This document shows positions 1-7,401 of a stretch of 23,496 nucleotides of DNA, piece after piece (position 1 is the stretch's first letter; every line of letters begins with the position of its first letter). This DNA comes from Flavobacterium psychrophilum (GTDB taxonomy: Bacteria; Bacteroidota; Bacteroidia; Flavobacteriales; Flavobacteriaceae). The stretch covers positions 1 to 23,496 of the forward strand of contig CAMCTL010000037.1 of the NCBI GenBank assembly GCA_945878515.1, in the 5' to 3' direction. The notes below the pieces were generated by a model, which saw nothing but the letters and a program-made list of their open reading frames with translations, did not search any database and was not told where the DNA came from. The position numbers and the translations under genes are program-made.

Positions 1-2
1 TT

Positions 3-662
3 TTTGCCAGTTCTAAAGCCTATAATTTAGATGCTGCAAAAGAAAGAAACCTGGTTTTTGAATCTATGAAAGGATTATTTGACGGAAGCCAAACCCTGTT
101 TATTCATTCTAATAAAGAAAAACAAATTATAGATGCGGTTCAATTTGCAAAAGATCTTGGTATTAAAAAAATGGTGATTGTGGGAGGGTTTGAAGCACAC
201 AAATCCGCAGACATGCTCCAAAAAAACAATATTGGAGTATTGTTAAAACGTGTACACGATATGCCAGAAAGCGATGATCAAGATGTAGATTTACCATACA
301 AAATGGCTAAAATCTTAACCGACAAAGGAATTCTTGTTGGTCTTGAGAACAGCGGCGGAATGGAACGTATGCAAACACGTAACTTACCTTTTCTAGCTGG
401 CACATGCGTTGCATACGGTTTAGACAAGGAACAAGCGCTACAACTAATTACCTTAAATACCGCTAAAATTTTAGGAATTGACAATATATGTGGATCATTA
501 GAAGTAGGTAAAGATGCTACACTTTTTATTTCAGATGGTGATGCATTAGACATGAGAACCAATAAATTAACCGAAGCATTTATTCAAGGCAGGATGATCG
601 ATTTGAAAACACATCAAACTAAACTTTATGATAAGTACAAAGAGAAATATGGTCAGAAATAA
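3..662 (+). CDS. Amidohydrolase-family protein, 3' part (5' end outside window)
   Basis: The reading frame is open from base 3, so the gene enters from the left edge and the ATG at 66 is internal. The C-terminal part reads like the end of an imidazolonepropionase-like amidohydrolase: a TIM-barrel portion, then LITLNTAKILGID and the closing segment GSLEVGKDATLFISDG, typical of the small beta-sandwich that ends these enzymes. The places where catalytic members carry late metal ligands look altered. The strand that usually has a histidine reads VIVGGFEAHKSADML, and the strand that usually ends in an aspartate reads LVGLENSGGMERM. Bacteroidota often encode amidohydrolases of this kind in pairs, one of which lacks ligands, so this copy may be a non-canonical or inactive partner. 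The substrate cannot be named. A strong terminator follows. Confidence 0.8.
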   Translation, partial: FASSKAYNLDAAKERNLVFESMKGLFDGSQTLFIHSNKEKQIIDAVQFAKDLGIKKMVIVGGFEAHKSADMLQKNNIGVLLKRVHDMPESDDQDVDLPYKMAKILTDKGILVGLENSGGMERMQTRNLPFLAGTCVAYGLDKEQALQLITLNTAKILGIDNICGSLEVGKDATLFISDGDALDMRTNKLTEAFIQGRMIDLKTHQTKLYDKYKEKYGQK

Positions 663-673
663 TGTAACAATTT

Positions 674-716
674 AAAAAAAACGGTCATGAGATTATTTTC
701 ATGACCGTTTTTTTTT
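674..716. terminator. Bidirectional rho-independent terminator
   Basis: A perfect 10-bp stem (ACGGTCATGA at 681-690 with its complement at 699-708) encloses an 8-base loop. It has an A run on the left and a T run on the right. It sits between the convergent amidohydrolase and oxidoreductase genes and can serve both. Confidence 0.9.
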
Positions 717-729
717 AAACTTCATATTT

Positions 730-1716
730 CTAAACTGGATATTCCAAACCTATTTGATGTCTAACCTGATCCACAATAGTGATAAGATCTAAACTATTTT
801 GGTGAGACCAAAGTGCGCTTTCAATCCGATCATTTTTAATACAATGATGACATTCTTCGATTTCGTAAGTAAAACCCTTACCTTTAGTTGGTAATAAAAT
901 TTCTTGCTCTTGTTCACCTATAGTAACCGTGTAAGACTGTGCTTGATACCAAAGTGTGTTTAAATTAATTCTACCTTTAGTACCATTTATTGTTGCTTTT
1001 ATATTGGAATTTGATACAAAACTACAATGTAAAATCGCTTGTGCGTTTTTGTAGTGTAAAATCATGGACGTTTGCAAATCGGCACCAGTTTGATGAAAAT
1101 TTGATTTTGCCAAGATTTCCATTGGAATTCCCAATATAACGTAGCATAAAAACAACGGATAAACACCAATATCTAATAATGATCCGCCTCCAAGATTTAT
1201 GTCTGTTTTTCGGTCGCCAACGCCTTCGATATTATCTGTAAAAAAGGCAAAATCGGCATTGATGTACTTCACTTCGCCAATTTCACCATTTTTGATTTTG
1301 GAGAAAGCTTCCCGAAAAGAAGGATTGAATCGAGTCCAAAATGCTTCCATAAAAAAATTATTATTGGCTTTCGATGCATTAATCATTTGGAGCGCATCAT
1401 TATAATTGAGTGCAATAGGTTTTTCGCAAAGCACATGTTTATTATGCTGTAACGCTTTAATCGTCAAAGCAGCATGCGAAGAATGTGGTGTGGCAATATA
1501 TAAAATATCAATTTCTGGGTCGTTAATAATTGCTTCATACGAAGAATAGGCTTTTTGACAATTATACTGTTTTGCAAACTCCTTTGATTTTTCGTGGTTT
1601 CTAGACGCCACAGCAGCAAGCTCAGCATCATCTATTAGCATTAAATCTTTGGCGAATTGATGAGCAATATTGCCCAAACCAATTATTCCCCATTTTATCT
1701 TTCTAGTATTGTTCAT
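730..1716 (-). CDS. Gfo/Idh/MocA family NAD(P)-dependent oxidoreductase
   Basis: This 328-residue protein has the family architecture: an N-terminal Rossmann fold with the dinucleotide loop GLGNIA (residues 13-18), then the EKP motif (98-100) whose lysine lines the active site, then the C-terminal alpha/beta substrate domain with GGGSLLDIGVYPL. The DIGVYPL variant is typical of members resembling dimeric dihydrodiol dehydrogenase and 1,5-anhydro-D-fructose reductase. Substrates in this superfamily are usually sugars, inositols or their derivatives, oxidised or reduced at one carbon in the cytoplasm. The exact substrate cannot be told from sequence. There is no signal peptide. The gene stands alone, convergent with the amidohydrolase and divergent from the ammonium transporter across a 567-bp gap. 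The start MNNTRKIKWGIIGLG leaves the usual short lead into the first beta strand. Confidence 0.85.
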   Translation of the reverse strand: MNNTRKIKWGIIGLGNIAHQFAKDLMLIDDAELAAVASRNHEKSKEFAKQYNCQKAYSSYEAIINDPEIDILYIATPHSSHAALTIKALQHNKHVLCEKPIALNYNDALQMINASKANNNFFMEAFWTRFNPSFREAFSKIKNGEIGEVKYINADFAFFTDNIEGVGDRKTDINLGGGSLLDIGVYPLFLCYVILGIPMEILAKSNFHQTGADLQTSMILHYKNAQAILHCSFVSNSNIKATINGTKGRINLNTLWYQAQSYTVTIGEQEQEILLPTKGKGFTYEIEECHHCIKNDRIESALWSHQNSLDLITIVDQVRHQIGLEYPV

Positions 1717-1902
1717 ATTATTCGTGGGATATATTGAAATGATGTAAATTAAATTCTAAAATTAGTGTAAATCCCTTTCTAAATATAATTTACAAACCAT
1801 TTTTGCTTAAAATTTGCTGTTGCAATGTTTATTTCGTAATAGTATCGACTTTTATAAACATAGTTTAATTTCTAGTTTAACTGGATTTCGTTATTTCTTT
1901 TT

Positions 1903-2065
1903 TTGACTTATCCCTTTATCAATAAAGGCTTCGACAAGCTCAGCCAGACAACATTCAGAATTTCGATTAGGAACCTTGACGTCTCCCTGAGCTTGTCGAG
2001 GGGTTTCTGTTAAGAATCTTCAATAAAGACTCGTTCTCCAAATATTAATAAAAAGGATAAGTCAA
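1903..2065. mobile_element. MITE-like non-autonomous element, 163 bp
   Basis: The element is bounded by perfect 11-bp terminal inverted repeats: TTGACTTATCC at 1903-1913 and its complement at 2055-2065. Immediately outside them lies the same 8-mer TTCTTTTT on both sides (1895-1902 and 2066-2073), as expected of a target-site duplication. Nothing inside can encode a transposase, and most of the interior is a smaller palindromic repeat (1929-2001). These are the features of a miniature inverted-repeat element moved by a transposase encoded elsewhere. Some caution is needed because the 8-mer is low in complexity and the inverted repeats are short. Confidence 0.55.
1929..2001. repeat. Dispersed palindromic repeat with TCGACAAGCTCAG arms
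   Basis: CTTCGACAAGCTCAG (1929-1943) pairs with CTGAGCTTGTCGAGG (1987-2001), 14 of 15 positions matching. Pairing continues inward imperfectly through AGAC/GTCT. From memory, sequences with this core recur between genes in many Flavobacteriia genomes. Here the repeat lies inside the larger inverted-repeat element, so two repeat families are nested. There is no T run, so it is not a typical terminator. Confidence 0.7.
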
Positions 2066-2172
2066 TTCTTTTTAATAACGCTCAGATGATCATCAAATCT
2101 TAATTTTATCACAAATCTACATTAACAAATTGTAAATTTTAGAAAGCTATTCTCATCGACCCATAAAATATT

Positions 2173-2239
2173 AGGGGTTAAAATGCTTATTTGATAAAAA
2201 TCATATCAAAATTCATATTTTTTATGGGGGTTTAAAATG
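2173..2239 (+). promoter_or_regulatory. Duplicated G-rich motif upstream of amt
   Basis: AGGGGTTAAAATG (2173-2185) and GGGGGTTTAAAATG (2226-2239) are near-copies 54 bp apart, about five helical turns, in the same orientation. The second lies 45 bp before the amt start. Between them is a short inverted repeat of TTGAT and ATCAA. The spacing and placement suggest a pair of regulator sites, possibly for nitrogen control. No known consensus was matched. Confidence 0.35.
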
Positions 2240-2283
2240 ATTTTATACTTTTATCAAAAATTTTAACTAAAAAACTAAAAATT

Positions 2284-3609
2284 ATGCGAAAGATTGTTTT
2301 AAGTGTGATTCTGATCACAATTCTGGTATTAGCCATTTTTTCAATTTATTTATTCCCAGAGTCCGAAGCATTAGGTGCTCACGTAGTGAAACTAGATTTA
2401 AATACTGGAGATACAGCTTGGATGCTTACAGCTACAGGCCTTGTACTGTTAATGACTCCTGGATTGGGATTCTTTTATGGTGGAATGGTAGGCAAAAAGA
2501 ATGTAATTAGTACAGTACTACAAAGTTTTATAGCAATGGTAATTGTTACCGTATTATGGGTTGTAGTTGCATTTGGATTGTGTTTTGGACCATCAATAGG
2601 TGGATTTATTGGAGATCCTAGTTCCAACATGTTCTTTAATGGTGTAAGTGCCAATACCGCTTGGGAATTAGCACCAACTATTCCTTTTCTTTTGTTTGCT
2701 TTATTTCAAGCTAAATTTGCCATTATCACACCAGCTTTAATAACTGGAGCTTTTGCAGAACGTGTTCGTTTCTGGGCTTATTTATTGTTTATGGTATTAT
2801 TTATTCTAGTTATTTATGCTCCATTATGTCACATGACTTGGCATCCTGATGGATTATTCTTCGGATGGGGAGTATTGGATTTTGCCGGAGGAACTGTGGT
2901 ACACATGAGTGCTGGTTGGGCTGCACTTGCTGGAGCGATGTTCTTAGGAAAAAGAAAATCTGAAAAATCAAATCCTGCTCGTATTACTTATGTATTATTA
3001 GGAACAGGTTTACTATGGTTCGGTTGGTTTGGTTTCAATGCAGGTTCTGCTGTTGGATCAAACGGACTTGCTGCACAAGCATTAGGAACTACTACTGTTG
3101 CTGCTGCAGCTGCTGCATTGGCTTGGGTATTCTTAGATAAAATTTTAGGTCACAAATTATCTGCAATGGGTGCTTGTATTGGAGCTGTTGTTGGTTTAGT
3201 TGCCGTTACTCCTGCTGCTGGGTTTGTAACCATTCCTTCTGCTCTAGCAATAGGTATTATTGCGAGTATCGTTAGTAACCTTGTAGTTAGTAAATTCCCT
3301 AAAGGAAAAATTGACGATGCTTTAGATGTATTTGCTTGTCACGGTGTTGGCGGAATGGTTGGTATGCTTTTGACAGGTGTGTTTGCTTCAAAATCAGTAA
3401 ACGCAATTGTAGGTGATAACCAAGGTTTAATCTATGGTGATGCTACATTGTTTTTAATTCAATTAAAAGCATTAGTTATCGTTTCAATATTTGCTTTCTG
3501 TGCTTCTTATGCTTTATTCTTTATTGTAAATAAAATAACTCCATTAAGAGTTTCAGAAGAGAAAGAAGAATTAGGATTAGACATTTCTCAACACGGAGAA
3601 TACCTATAA
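2284..3609 (+). CDS. amt: Ammonium transporter (Amt/Mep/Rh family)
   Basis: This 441-residue inner-membrane channel moves ammonium or ammonia into the cell as a trimer. It has a hydrophobic leader (residues 4-24), likely cleaved or forming an extra helix, followed by about eleven transmembrane helices. Family signatures are clear: TPGLGFFYGGMV near the start of the core, the FAER segment (157-160), LDFAGGTVVHMSAG holding the conserved Asp199 and the first pore histidine His207, and CHGVGGM with the second pore histidine His353. The length is normal. In many Bacteroidota amt is followed by a PII gene (glnB), but here the gene is alone and is closed by a strong terminator 24 bp after its stop. 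Transcription probably responds to nitrogen supply, and a duplicated motif lies upstream. Identity is very secure. Confidence 0.95.
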   Translation: MRKIVLSVILITILVLAIFSIYLFPESEALGAHVVKLDLNTGDTAWMLTATGLVLLMTPGLGFFYGGMVGKKNVISTVLQSFIAMVIVTVLWVVVAFGLCFGPSIGGFIGDPSSNMFFNGVSANTAWELAPTIPFLLFALFQAKFAIITPALITGAFAERVRFWAYLLFMVLFILVIYAPLCHMTWHPDGLFFGWGVLDFAGGTVVHMSAGWAALAGAMFLGKRKSEKSNPARITYVLLGTGLLWFGWFGFNAGSAVGSNGLAAQALGTTTVAAAAAALAWVFLDKILGHKLSAMGACIGAVVGLVAVTPAAGFVTIPSALAIGIIASIVSNLVVSKFPKGKIDDALDVFACHGVGGMVGMLLTGVFASKSVNAIVGDNQGLIYGDATLFLIQLKALVIVSIFAFCASYALFFIVNKITPLRVSEEKEELGLDISQHGEYL

Positions 3610-3633
3610 AAAACCATTTATTTATTTTTTTGG

Positions 3634-3669
3634 AACACGCTAAAGATTCGTCTTTAGCGTGTTTTTTTT
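3634..3669 (+). terminator. Strong rho-independent terminator after amt
   Basis: A perfect 13-bp stem (3634-3646 with 3651-3663) is closed by a UUCG tetraloop, an exceptionally stable loop, and is followed by a run of T. It ends the single-gene amt transcript. Confidence 0.93.
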
Positions 3670-4000
3670 GTGATTCATCGTTCGCATCCAACGGATTAAA
3701 ATCCTTTGCTACAAAATGTGTCGTCCCGATGGGACTTTTACAACAACGTACTAGAGCCTAATTTCATTATATTAAAAGATTTTGTTAATGATTTTGTCAT
3801 TCTGAAAAAAGACGAATCTCAACCAACGTGGGCATCTTACACGAAATACTTCTTTCGTCATAATAACAAATAAAGATTAACTTAATGACATTGACTTCGA
3901 GCTAGTCGTAGTGCTATAATGTTTTTTGACTGCACTCGAACAGACAATAAGACCAAATTATTATGCTTTACAAGCTCAAAAAATATATCAACCAACAAAA
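3670..4000. repeat. Intergenic block of degenerate dispersed repeats
   Basis: No gene is seen in this part of the 445-bp gap between amt and dsbD. It contains palindromic pieces: GGATTAAAATCC (3693-3704), GTCCC-GAT-GGGAC (3723-3735), ACGAAA/TTTCGT arms (about 3841-3858), and an imperfect hairpin with TTCGAG arms (about 3898-3945). The stretch CAACGGATTAAAATCC followed by GTCGTCCCGATGGGACTTT resembles repeat units I recall from between flavobacterial genes, as does GTCATTCTG with GAATCTC near 3800-3823. They look like eroded copies of several repeat families lying side by side. Confidence 0.5.
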
Positions 4001-4033
4001 AAAGCTTCCTGCTATTGTAAGTCAGGAAGCTTT
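4001..4033 (-). terminator. Terminator of the pabB-tilS-dsbD operon
   Basis: A perfect 11-bp stem (AAAGCTTCCTG at 4001-4011 with 4023-4033) has an 11-base loop. Read on the minus strand it is followed by a run of T (complement of the A run at 3997-4003). It lies 21 bp past the dsbD stop. Confidence 0.85.
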
Positions 4034-4054
4034 ATATATTGAATGGGGTTTAAA

Positions 4055-6061
4055 CTATTTCTCAAATGCAGCAATTCCGGCTTTCAGCCAACTTTCATAT
4101 TCTTCAACACTGGTGTAACTAATTGTTGGCGTTTTTTCATTGAGGCTATTTCCGTTTAAATCTGTTAAAACATACAACGGCTGTGTATTGGTTTTGTATT
4201 TTGTAATCATAAAATCGGTCCATTTATCGCCAATGGTTTCAATTTCTGAACCTGTAGTTTTTGATATAAAGTGTTCGCTTTTGGGTAATTCTCGCTTATC
4301 GTCAACGTATAAGGAAATCAAAACAATTTCATTTTTCAAAATCGATAAAACGGCTTCGTCAGACCAAACATTATTTTCCATTTTTCTACAATTTACACAA
4401 GCATAGCCTGTAAAATCTAACATTATGGGTTTGTTTACTGTTTTGGCATAAGCCAAACCTTTGTCATAATCATCAAAAACGACAATTTGGTGTGGCCCTA
4501 ATTTCGCTCCATTTGGCAAAATTGCAGTTGGAGCATTATTTCCTGAACTGCCAAATCCGAGCGGACTTTCGCTGTATTCCATTGGAGGTGGAAAAGCATT
4601 AATCAATTTCAAAGGTGCGCCCCAAAGTCCCGGTATCATATAAATTGTAAAGGATAAAACTACTAAACCAAGAGATAATCTTCCCACTGAAATGTGTGTC
4701 ATTGGACTATCGTGCGGCAATGTTATTTTCCCAAACAAATAGAAGGCTAATGTTCCAAAAACTGCTATCCAAATCGCCAAGAAAACTTCTCTTTCTAATA
4801 AATGCAATTGCAAAACCAAATCGGCATTCGACAAAAATTTAAACGCCAAAGCCAATTCTAGAAATCCTAAAACTACTTTTACGGTATTGAGCCATCCACC
4901 TGATTTTGGTAAAGAATGCAACCAACCCGGAAACATCGCAAAAAGCATAAAGGGCAAAGCCAAAGCTGAAGAAAATCCCAACATTCCGATTATAGGTGCA
5001 ATTCCACCTTTCGAAGCGGCTTCGACTAATAAGGTTCCTACAATGGGGCCTGTGCAGGAAAAGGATACAATCGCTAATGCCAAGGCCATGAATAATATGC
5101 CAATAATTCCGCCTCGATCGGCTTGACTATCGACTTTATTTGCCCAAGAGTTAGGTAACATTATTTCGAAAGCTCCAAGAAAAGAGGCCGCAAAAACAAT
5201 TAACAAAAGGAAGAAAATTAGATTAAACCACACGTTAGTTGACAAAGCATTCAAAGCATCGGCACCAAAAATTCCAGTCACAACCAATCCCAATATGACA
5301 TAAATAGCTATAATTGAAATTCCGTAAATAATAGCGTTTCGAATTCCAGCCGCTTTAGTTTTACTCTGTTTAGTGAAAAAACTAACCGTCATAGGAATCA
5401 TCGGGAAGACGCAAGGAGTCAGTAAAGCGGCAAACCCTGATAAAAATGCGATAAAAAATATCGTCCACAATCCTTTTTGATTTTCTGGTTTTGAAGTATT
5501 TTTTATTTCTTTTGGTGCTGAAACAACCGCTTTTTCTACTTCTTTTGATTTTGAAGTGATTTCTTCATTTTTTGTAGTATCAGTTTCAATTGGCAAAACG
5601 GCTGCTTGCGAAACGGATGGAATAACGAATGTGAATTTCTTCTCTAAATTAATACAAGCATCTTTGCAAACTTGGTAATTCAAAGCCACTTCAATGTTCT
5701 TGATTTTAGGATTTATCAATTCAATCTCTTGTTGGATTTGCGCGTTTTTTACAAAGAAAGTTTCGTTTACCTCAAAAACATCATTGTAGGCCGTAGTCGT
5801 TTTTCCTTCTTTGGCTTTGCCAATCAATTTGTAATTCCCTTTTTGATTTTCAAAAATGACTTCCATTGGTAGCGGTCCACCATCTGGAGTAAACTGGGAA
5901 TACATATGCCAATCTTTTTCTAAAACTCCGTTAAAAGTGAGAATATAATTGGTCTCTGATTTTTTTTCGATTTTTGTCGTCCATTTTACTGGATCAAGAA
6001 TCTGCGAATTTCCATTGGCGAAAGCCAAAAATCCAAGTATCGTAAAAATAATTTTTCTCAT
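4055..6061 (-). CDS. dsbD: Thiol:disulfide interchange protein DsbD family
   Basis: This 668-residue inner-membrane protein carries electrons from cytoplasmic thioredoxin to periplasmic substrates. All three parts of DsbD are present. After a signal peptide (1-19), an N-terminal periplasmic domain carries the cysteine pair Cys132/Cys136 (CKDAC). A membrane domain with about eight helices has Cys217 in LLTPCVFPMIP and Cys336 in VSFSCTGPIVG, the pair that relays electrons through the membrane. A C-terminal thioredoxin-like domain carries CVNC (555-558). Length and cysteine layout are normal. The start codon overlaps the tilS stop by one base (TAATG), so translation is probably coupled. It is the last gene of the operon before a terminator. 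Confidence 0.95.
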   Translation of the reverse strand: MRKIIFTILGFLAFANGNSQILDPVKWTTKIEKKSETNYILTFNGVLEKDWHMYSQFTPDGGPLPMEVIFENQKGNYKLIGKAKEGKTTTAYNDVFEVNETFFVKNAQIQQEIELINPKIKNIEVALNYQVCKDACINLEKKFTFVIPSVSQAAVLPIETDTTKNEEITSKSKEVEKAVVSAPKEIKNTSKPENQKGLWTIFFIAFLSGFAALLTPCVFPMIPMTVSFFTKQSKTKAAGIRNAIIYGISIIAIYVILGLVVTGIFGADALNALSTNVWFNLIFFLLLIVFAASFLGAFEIMLPNSWANKVDSQADRGGIIGILFMALALAIVSFSCTGPIVGTLLVEAASKGGIAPIIGMLGFSSALALPFMLFAMFPGWLHSLPKSGGWLNTVKVVLGFLELALAFKFLSNADLVLQLHLLEREVFLAIWIAVFGTLAFYLFGKITLPHDSPMTHISVGRLSLGLVVLSFTIYMIPGLWGAPLKLINAFPPPMEYSESPLGFGSSGNNAPTAILPNGAKLGPHQIVVFDDYDKGLAYAKTVNKPIMLDFTGYACVNCRKMENNVWSDEAVLSILKNEIVLISLYVDDKRELPKSEHFISKTTGSEIETIGDKWTDFMITKYKTNTQPLYVLTDLNGNSLNEKTPTISYTSVEEYESWLKAGIAAFEK

Positions 6062-7395
6062 TATTTCAATTGTATTTCAAGTATGTTTTTTGTTGTTGTT
6101 TTTATTTTGAACCGTTCGTCTTGTCGAATACCAACAATCCAAACAATTTCATTATCAGAACACAAAAGCCAAGTTTTTTCTTTTTCAATCAACGATAATT
6201 TTTCGTCTTTAAAAAATTTGCTCACTTTTTTTGATTTCCCATCCATCCCAAAAGGTTGAAAAACATCACCATCTCGCCAACGACGCAGTACTAATGGATA
6301 CCACAACTTGTCTTCATCGACAAATATAGTTGTATTTGAAACATTTGAAATGTCGGCTACTTTACTTAACAGTAGATTTAAGGGAACTTTAACTTCTTTT
6401 TGGTTTTTATTGATGAAATATTCCTCGTTTTCTTCATCCTCTGAATTAATTGGACTCAAAATAAGAAAGTCTCTATTTTTCAACAATCGAAACTCATTCG
6501 AAAACACCTGTTTCCCTGATTGACCATCAACCAAATCATAAATATCTGCCCAAGCCGAAAATCCAAATTCGTTGAACCAATGATACAAATAAGACTTATA
6601 ATTGGGTAGTTTTTTCAATTGGTTTAATTCAAAATGTATTTCGGTTCCTTTTTCCTTTGCTACTTGTTGGTACACCAAAAACGAGGCATCATCAACCATT
6701 GCTTTGGATTCGTGCAAATAGTTTTGTGTTTTTTGAAAAGAAGCCATAAAATCGGGATTCAATTCCTTGAATATAGGAACCAAATTATGTCTGATTTTAT
6801 TTCGCAAATATTTATCCGAAGCATTACTACTGTCTTCGCGCCATTCGATAGCATTATCCTTGGCATATTGCTCGATTTCTGACCTCGAAAAAATCAAAAG
6901 TGGCCGAATTACTTTCCCGTTTCGCGATGGAATTCCAGTCAAACCGTCGATTCCAGTTCCACGAACAAGGTGAATCAGAAAGGTTTCTAAGTTGTCGTCT
7001 GCGTGATGAGCCGTTAGGATATAATCGTAGTTTTTCGTTTCTAGAAGTTCATAAAACCAATTGTATCGCAACTCGCGAGCGGCTACTTGTGTAGAAAGTT
7101 TAAAATCATTGGCGAAAGCCTCGGTGTCGAATTGAGTTAAAAACAAAGGAATTTCATTGGTTTCGGTATAATCTTGAATAAACCTTTGATCGCCAAAACT
7201 TTCCAAGCCTCTAAGTTGAAAATTGCAGTGAGCAATCGCAATTTCAAAAGGTAACTTATGAAATAAATCGACCATAACCATACTGTCTAGACCGCCACTT
7301 GTAGCCAAAAGCATTTTTTTTCCATTTAAAAAAGGGAAGTTTTCAGCGATATGATTTTCGAATTTCTGTTGCATATTCAAATTTAGTAAATTCAT
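6061..7395 (-). CDS. tilS: tRNA(Ile)-lysidine synthase
   Basis: This 444-residue cytoplasmic enzyme attaches lysine to C34 of the CAU-anticodon isoleucine tRNA using ATP, so that the tRNA reads AUA and is charged with isoleucine. The PP-loop ATP-binding motif SGGLDS is at residues 33-38 (LLATSGGLDSMVMVDLF). Family motifs HCNFQLRG and TAHHADDNLETFLIHLVRGTGIDGLTGI follow, then RPLL and a C-terminal substrate-binding domain. It is essential where studied. The start at 7395 (MNLLNLNMQQ) lies 6 bp after the pabB stop. An internal Met8 could also serve, since alignable sequence begins around MQQKFENHI. The last base of its stop codon is the first base of the dsbD start. Confidence 0.95.
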   Translation of the reverse strand: MNLLNLNMQQKFENHIAENFPFLNGKKMLLATSGGLDSMVMVDLFHKLPFEIAIAHCNFQLRGLESFGDQRFIQDYTETNEIPLFLTQFDTEAFANDFKLSTQVAARELRYNWFYELLETKNYDYILTAHHADDNLETFLIHLVRGTGIDGLTGIPSRNGKVIRPLLIFSRSEIEQYAKDNAIEWREDSSNASDKYLRNKIRHNLVPIFKELNPDFMASFQKTQNYLHESKAMVDDASFLVYQQVAKEKGTEIHFELNQLKKLPNYKSYLYHWFNEFGFSAWADIYDLVDGQSGKQVFSNEFRLLKNRDFLILSPINSEDEENEEYFINKNQKEVKVPLNLLLSKVADISNVSNTTIFVDEDKLWYPLVLRRWRDGDVFQPFGMDGKSKKVSKFFKDEKLSLIEKEKTWLLCSDNEIVWIVGIRQDERFKIKTTTKNILEIQLK

Positions 7396-7401
7396 TTGAA
7401 T

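Larger units (their letters stand above)
1717..2283. other. 567-bp intergenic region upstream of amt
   Basis: No gene is seen. The middle is occupied by a MITE-like element (1903-2065). The right side holds a duplicated G-rich motif upstream of amt (2173-2185 and 2226-2239). The left side (1717-1890) must contain the promoter of the oxidoreductase on the minus strand, but I see no convincing TTTG/TAnnTTTG pair there. The region is unusually long for two ordinary divergent promoters, and the inserted element accounts for much of the excess. Confidence 0.7.

Noticed and set aside
2100..2283. Sigma-54 promoter for amt
   Set aside because: No TGGCA-N7-TTGCA-like pair was found, and sigma-54 control of amt is not expected to be general in this group.
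4140..7094. Plus-strand open frames of 60-90 codons opposite dsbD and tilS
   Set aside because: They are antisense to well-conserved genes, have no recognisable domains, and follow from the codon use of the real genes.
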